Assembly: GCF_910592395.1 (NCBI RefSeq)
Contig: NC_088310.1
Location: 5,215,501-5,279,500, forward strand
Reading direction: 5' to 3'
Source of the DNA: Lineus longissimus
Taxonomy: Eukaryota > Nemertea > Pilidiophora > Heteronemertea > Lineidae
DNA length: 64,000 nucleotides
Part shown: positions 59,064-64,000 of the stretch, in pieces
How the letters are laid out: each line of letters begins with the position of its first letter
Position numbering within the stretch: the first letter of the stretch is position 1
Translations under genes and position numbers: made by a program
The notes under the pieces: generated by a model
Databases searched by the model: none
Told to the model about the DNA's origin: nothing
Seen by the model: the letters and a program-made list of their open reading frames with translations, nothing else

Positions 59064-59820
59064 GTACAGAAGACAAGTAGTACATATTGTACATACTGCG
59101 ATCGCGTTATTGAGAACATCCACCGCGTGTACATACGAAAGTTGATTGCACTTGAGCAGTCGACTCTCCCTCTGTCTACATGTATGTCTTGAAGACGAAG
59201 ATTTTTTGAGAGAAAGAAGCTGGTTAGAGTACAATCCAGAACAGTCTATTTTCACCTTGTGTAAACTGACCACTGGTAACGAATGTGAAACTGCATTGAG
59301 CAAATCTGAAAATCATGCATAGTTATATAGGTGTCTCCTTGCAAGCTTCTTCTTGACCTGCATTTCTACTCCGGAAAATATTTCCTATATATCCTGAAAG
59401 GCAAATTGTTTAAGGTCTTATAAAGAACCGATAGAAATCTCGATAAAAAATTGCGAAAACATCCCCGTTTATAAACGATCGCATGAAGGAATCATATACA
59501 TGTACCGATAAGATTCCCATGCATCAAGTGGCCCAGAATTATATTCCCTTGCACAATAGAATTATATTGTATATCCATTGTGAGAGTGAAAATATTCGAA
59601 ACCTTTTTCCTTATGTGTTTAGGTTTACCATTTTATGTTGGATTTGAAATTTTATATCTATAAGCCTTAAGATTCATGACGAAAAAAATTTCTCAGTGTA
59701 CCACAAGCTAAGGGGTAGTGAGAACACGCAGTTATCGTTGTAAACTAAGTTTTCTTGCTGAGTAACACCAAGTTTTGTCAAGGGAACTAGATGAATTCAC
59801 CTGGCAAGTTCATGCTTCTA

Positions 59821-60861
59821 CTATGGTCGTTTTTGCCCCTTAAACATCAAGTAAACCTCACGCCTAAACTGCGTTCCACTCAGGCAGTACAGAAGGAAGT
59901 TAATTGAGTGGTTGACCAAAGAAATCATGGTTGTAATAGCATATGCCAACTGAAGTGCATAACTTTGCTCTTTCGATTGGATAACGATCATCCCTCTGGC
60001 GACGAAATAGATCGAAGTCGGTAAGGTAAGAAGGATGAACGTTAAACTGACAGTAATGAGCATGCGCGTCATACTTATCATACGGGACTCGGACGCTTCG
60101 TCGTCTGATGTCATACGAGTTTGTAGCTCTTTCTGCTTTGATTGACTCTTTCTTACTTTCTTTATCAATATACAATTACATATGAGAATGGCTGTGAAAG
60201 GAATAACGGAATATATACAAAGGTCGACACGAAGCCAGAGTTTATTCCAGAAATCATTATAATTCTCATACAGCCCGAATCTTGGCGTAGTTGAAAGCCT
60301 ACAGTTGCCGCTGTCTTGAATGCGAGCATATTTAAGAATATGAGAGTTCAACAAAGAAAAGAAGGCAAACATCGAAAATATTGCTATCGCAGTCGATTTC
60401 TTTGTACAAAGAACTCTTGCCTTCAAAGGATACACCACACAGATAACTCGTTCAATGGTTATCATGACGATTGTCCAACTTGCGAAGTACTTGATTGAGT
60501 ACGTACTGAAGATGAATAAAGGACAGGACGCCTTAGTTAAACTTAGCAAACTGACCCCAGATATGGCCACAGAAAAGCGAGAGGAGTATGTACACAGCCT
60601 TGCCGTATCTACTAGTGCAAGGACACAAAGTAACATTCTTGTAGAGATGTTTCCAATTTTCCGAAGCACTAGGACGATTATGGTCAAACTATTTAGTAGA
60701 ATACCAATGATAATTATCGTAGGTAAAAGAAACATCCACAGTATATCTGCGAGCTCATAACCAACAAATCTGGTTCCTACGGGATCAATTGTTGACGAGG
60801 GTTTCCGAGTGACCAGGTCTGATGCCGTTGGATACCAGTCGGAAGATGACGTCTCCATCAT
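59821..60861 (-). CDS. Rhodopsin-family (class A) GPCR, probably a peptide receptor, single exon
   Basis: The intact frame has 346 residues from the first ATG (60861); the frame upstream opens only with TTG. Seven hydrophobic helices are evident. TM1 has GILLNSLTI (N57), TM2 has LALVD (D85), and TM3 has the conserved Cys113 and ERV in place of DRY (137-139). The second extracellular loop has Cys187, TM5 has IPF, and TM6 has FILLTLPTSIYF (P281). TM7 has VNHSINFLLYCLSGTQFRRE, where NPxxY is replaced by INFLLY. SINF(F/L)LYCL(S/T)G in TM7 is typical of invertebrate FMRFamide-type and related peptide receptors. The N-terminus is short with no signal peptide. A basic Ser/Lys-rich third loop (KKVRKSQSKQKELQTR) would face G proteins. 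Ligand unknown. Confidence 0.92.
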   Translation of the reverse strand: MMETSSSDWYPTASDLVTRKPSSTIDPVGTRFVGYELADILWMFLLPTIIIIGILLNSLTIIVLVLRKIGNISTRMLLCVLALVDTARLCTYSSRFSVAISGVSLLSLTKASCPLFIFSTYSIKYFASWTIVMITIERVICVVYPLKARVLCTKKSTAIAIFSMFAFFSLLNSHILKYARIQDSGNCRLSTTPRFGLYENYNDFWNKLWLRVDLCIYSVIPFTAILICNCILIKKVRKSQSKQKELQTRMTSDDEASESRMISMTRMLITVSLTFILLTLPTSIYFVARGMIVIQSKEQSYALQLAYAITTMISLVNHSINFLLYCLSGTQFRREVYLMFKGQKRP

Positions 60862-63340
60862 TTGCTTCAATCACGTGATACACGGTCGTGATGCCAGCAC
60901 TAGTATGTTATGTCATAAGTGAAGTTAAAAAACTTCTAGACAATTCTTACCTCCGGCGAAATCTATCTTAAAAATATCAATAAAAACTAAATATTCCTTT
61001 CTACTGTCTTTGCCTTCTGTGACAGCAGAATAAGTTTTTGTACTGTTTCTGATCTTCTTTAGTTAGTGGTTGTCTCCAGCACGTAGAGACTGTAGTCTGG
61101 TCCAAGTTGTTCGGAAATCTTGAAAATCACTCTCACTATCACAGATCCACTCGGATTTTCATCAAACCTAACCTCAAATGGATTGTCACAGTATGTCTCT
61201 GTGTTTCAATCCATTCAAAAGTTCAGTCCGACCACAACCGCTCTAGAAAACATGTCGACACTGGAGAATTAATGTATATACCATACGATGCTGTTCACTT
61301 TATATGTAGCATATTCGTGATATTTCAAACTTACAAAGTTAGATGCGAAACCCCCATTGTTTGCAGGTTCCATTTCACAGCAGTCAGAATGAGGATTTGG
61401 CGTCAAGACTGACGTCATACACATGCGCAAGCAATAAGGTTTATTTCTGTTGCCACGGATACGATAGTTTATCATTTATAGCTCGAGTTTCAAGAGGTTA
61501 CTAAAGTTACAATTTTTTTATAAGAAAATAATGGTACAAATGCAACATTACTACCTATTGATTGTAATAGTCAATTGTTACGAATTACATCATGTACGTG
61601 CTTGAGTCCATTGTACATACTGTAAATTTCTGGTCATTTCAACTTTTGCGGGTTGGGATGAATGCGACGCTTAAATTTGTTCTTCTTCCAAACAATATTT
61701 CGTAAAATATTCGAAATCCGAATGTACAAAAGAGTAATCCACATATGATATTCATATCTGTCAGACAAGACACATCATTCAAAATTAGGATGAAAATTCC
61801 GCTAGGCCTAGCCTCGTTTATCCATGCTTAGTCATAATGCCATTGTCCACACGACATATCAAATGCCTCGGTTTAAAGAAGCTCTAATCTTGTTGAGAGT
61901 TCTTTCCGTTCACTGAGCGTGAAGACAGTATACAATTGGTAGAAGCCATTCGTGATATATCGGCACTTCACTACACACCAAAATGGTGAGTATACGATTC
62001 CATACTGTAGTGTCATTGAACTTTTCGTGCTGCTTGTCCGTTTCACCAGATCGTTCAGTATATTAGCAGCAGTATTCATCTGATTTAGCATGCTACCATA
62101 GCACCATGCATTCTTACGGGCACCAAGCGTATTACCAGATATTACAAAACTTGGGTATGGCTAGCTACAGAGCTACTCTAGTTTGTTAGCTGCAAGTGGA
62201 GGTTATGAATATCATATCTGATCAGGTAGACAGAGCAGCTCAAAACAGATCAGCGGGTTTAGGCAAGTGAATACTACATCTAATATACTGCTGATTGTAC
62301 GGATGTTTATAGATCTACCGTGGCGGGTTTGATGGATTCGCGTCATGGCTTCACGATTGTCGCTTTCGTCAATTGGTGTGGAAAATTTCAAGGTTTCTGT
62401 CTGGTGCCTTGATATAGTGGTTAATTTGCATTTGCCAGTCTCTCCGGTTATATCTGACTTTAATGGACTCCATCTGATGGGAGGGAGCTAGCCACGAAGT
62501 GTTGACTGCATGGTGTGTAGTTGATGTATTGGTCACGTTGATAACAGCAAGGATGTACATGTACATGAAGTCCGTGATAATAGTCATCGGTTGTATTAAC
62601 ATTCAGCATGTTGGCATCAAAAGGTCACAAACTGCGGTCTAAAGTTTTAACTTTGCGTGGATAAAATACAGGGCCTGTAAGAGGTCGTACGTTGCATTTA
62701 AACACCTCTTTGGTTTCACTTCCCGAGGTTTATACAACACTCAAAATGTAAATATCCACTGTAGAGACGTACTTTAAAAAGCTAATATTGTTCAAACGAC
62801 TTCATTAGACCCTTTATGAAAAGTATATAACTTTGTTTGTCTTTCCAAATTTAATCAACAGCGGGTATAATGTCTGAAAACAGTAGTTTAGAGTGCCATG
62901 CAAGGGTTGTTGGTATTATTGTTTAGTCTGTGTCTGATATGACTGACCGAGAGAAGGATTCGATCGCCTGCAGCTAATAATGGATATCACTTGGAATATT
63001 CATTTAGATGTGGCATCCAGAGTTACACCTGACGTACCTGATGCGACAGTACGTAAATTTGTTTCATTTGACTTTGTGTGACCCTGAGTATATATCAGCT
63101 ATTTATTGAAATCGATTATCAATTTTATCATAAAATTATGTTCCCATCGCATCACATTTTTGAAATACTTCTTGGAAAATTAAACCGCATATCATGGCCC
63201 CCTGTCCATTGTCTTTAGTCCATATTTCAAGTGTACCCACGTACGCACCTCCCCCTCTTTTTCCAAATTCCATGTAATGGACGAAAAGGTAATCTTGTTA
63301 CACCTGGCAATGCAACGAACTAAGCCATTCTTTCTTTTTT
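60862..63340. other. Intergenic DNA upstream of the GPCR
   Basis: No supported gene is visible. CACGTG occurs at about 60873, 12-17 bp upstream of the GPCR start codon, and could be an E-box or be incidental. Frames of 60-100 codons on both strands have no recognised motifs. Confidence 0.4.
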
Positions 63341-63342
63341 TA

Positions 63343-63373
63343 GGTCGAGTGTCTGGACGAGGAGCAGATAGCA
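63343..63373 (+). CDS. Candidate 31-bp internal exon of a plus-strand gene
   Basis: A near-ideal acceptor (CATTCTTTCTTTTTTTAG) and donor (GCAG|GTAAGAG) bound 31 bp that can read VECLDEEQIAG. The strength of both splice sites is the only evidence. No flanking exon was identified with certainty. Confidence 0.28.
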
Positions 63374-63952
63374 GGTAAGAGATGGCAGAAAGAATGGCCT
63401 TTACTTATATCCCATTCAGTCAGTAGGATCACCAGTGAACCACGAAAATATTTTGACATTAACTGTTGACTGATTAAGTGAAAACCCCTGCCAAACCCGC
63501 TTAACTTATCAATCACGAGCAAAATAATAACCATATCATGACAAATCAAAGGTTTAAAACATTTGATTTGATTTAATGCAACCTGCCAATAGACCCATTT
63601 TAAACTCCGCTTAACAAGTTTGCGCGAGGACTACTTATTAATAACACTTTGTGCTATTTTTATTAATCACTGCATGTGTCCAAAATATATCTCAGGACGA
63701 CTTAACATGAGTTCAGTCTTTTCTTAAAAAATGGATTGTAGGGCATAGAATGTGTGAATTGTTTCATCGAAACCTTGTTTTCCATTCGACAAGGGATCGG
63801 TTCAACATGGACATGACCTTTTGATTCACAACCGTGATCATGACGGATGATACTAGTATATGCATGTCCCTATCCGAGCACTACGGTAAAGGATATACAC
63901 TGTATTGATACGACCGAGTTTCCGTGTTGTTTCTCCAATTCACTATCTGATC

Positions 63953-64000
63953 ATGGCTTCAAACTGTTGGAATGACACTACCAATTCTAATTTCGGATAC
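63953..64000 (+). CDS. Possible N-terminus of a gene running off the window
   Basis: ATG in good context (TCATGG) opens a frame that stays open to the window edge: MASNCWNDTTNSNFGY. Two potential N-glycosylation sites in 16 residues would suit the extracellular N-terminus of a membrane protein such as another GPCR. Sixteen codons are too few for assignment. Confidence 0.22.
   Translation, partial: MASNCWNDTTNSNFGY

Overview
The window is eukaryotic nuclear DNA from an animal. It is AT-rich, has short coding exons with GT-AG introns, long non-coding stretches, dispersed repeats and remnants of non-LTR retrotransposons. The gene content fits a marine invertebrate. It includes an XLF DNA-repair factor, a HHIP-like protein with a folate-receptor-like head, a membrane receptor of sushi and C-type lectin modules, and a single-exon peptide-type rhodopsin GPCR. 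A lophotrochozoan (mollusc or brachiopod type) is my best guess, but the sequence alone does not settle the phylum.

Layout. (1) 1-850 resembles the 3' UTR of an unseen plus-strand gene. (2) 1611-4330 (+) is NHEJ1/XLF, a complete seven-exon model of 352 codons that ends in a Ku-binding-type basic tail. (3) 4820-7010 is a degenerate array of a short hairpin-like motif (CTGTCTTCA ... GAGACA) recurring about every 80-90 bp. (4) 9567-24061 (-) is a HHIPL1/2-like gene, a complete nine-exon model of 792 codons with a TATA box. It carries a second, frameshifted copy of exon 2. (5) 26843-36340 (-) is a type I membrane receptor (CCP, CTLD, CCP x5, transmembrane helix, acidic tail). Its nine 3' coding exons join in phase, a tenth is tentative, and the 5' end is not found. 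(6) 36.4-59.8 kb is gene-poor, with LINE remnants, tandem duplications, an inverted minisatellite and a few splice-bounded orphan ORFs, including a possible LDL-receptor class B (YWTD) fragment on the minus strand near 37.6 kb. (7) 59821-60861 (-) is an intact single-exon GPCR. (8) The last 700 bp (+) may hold a micro-exon and the start codon of a gene that leaves the window.

The most striking non-genic structure is a family of near-perfect foldback elements (about 51-bp arms, 28-bp loop, ends GGCACC...GGTGCC) in two tandem pairs. One pair lies in HHIPL intron 1 (21.2-21.5 kb). The other lies about 50 bp upstream of the last splice acceptor of the receptor gene (27.4-27.7 kb). One copy has its loop inverted and another has an internal duplication. 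The palindrome TACATGTA is also strongly over-represented, with at least 30 copies seen by eye.

The genes show no sign of acting together: DNA repair, a secreted propeller-type protein, a cell-surface recognition receptor and a neuropeptide-type GPCR are ordinary neighbours in an animal genome. All coordinates and splice phases were derived by hand from the sequence. Family names rest on recognised motifs, not on database searches.
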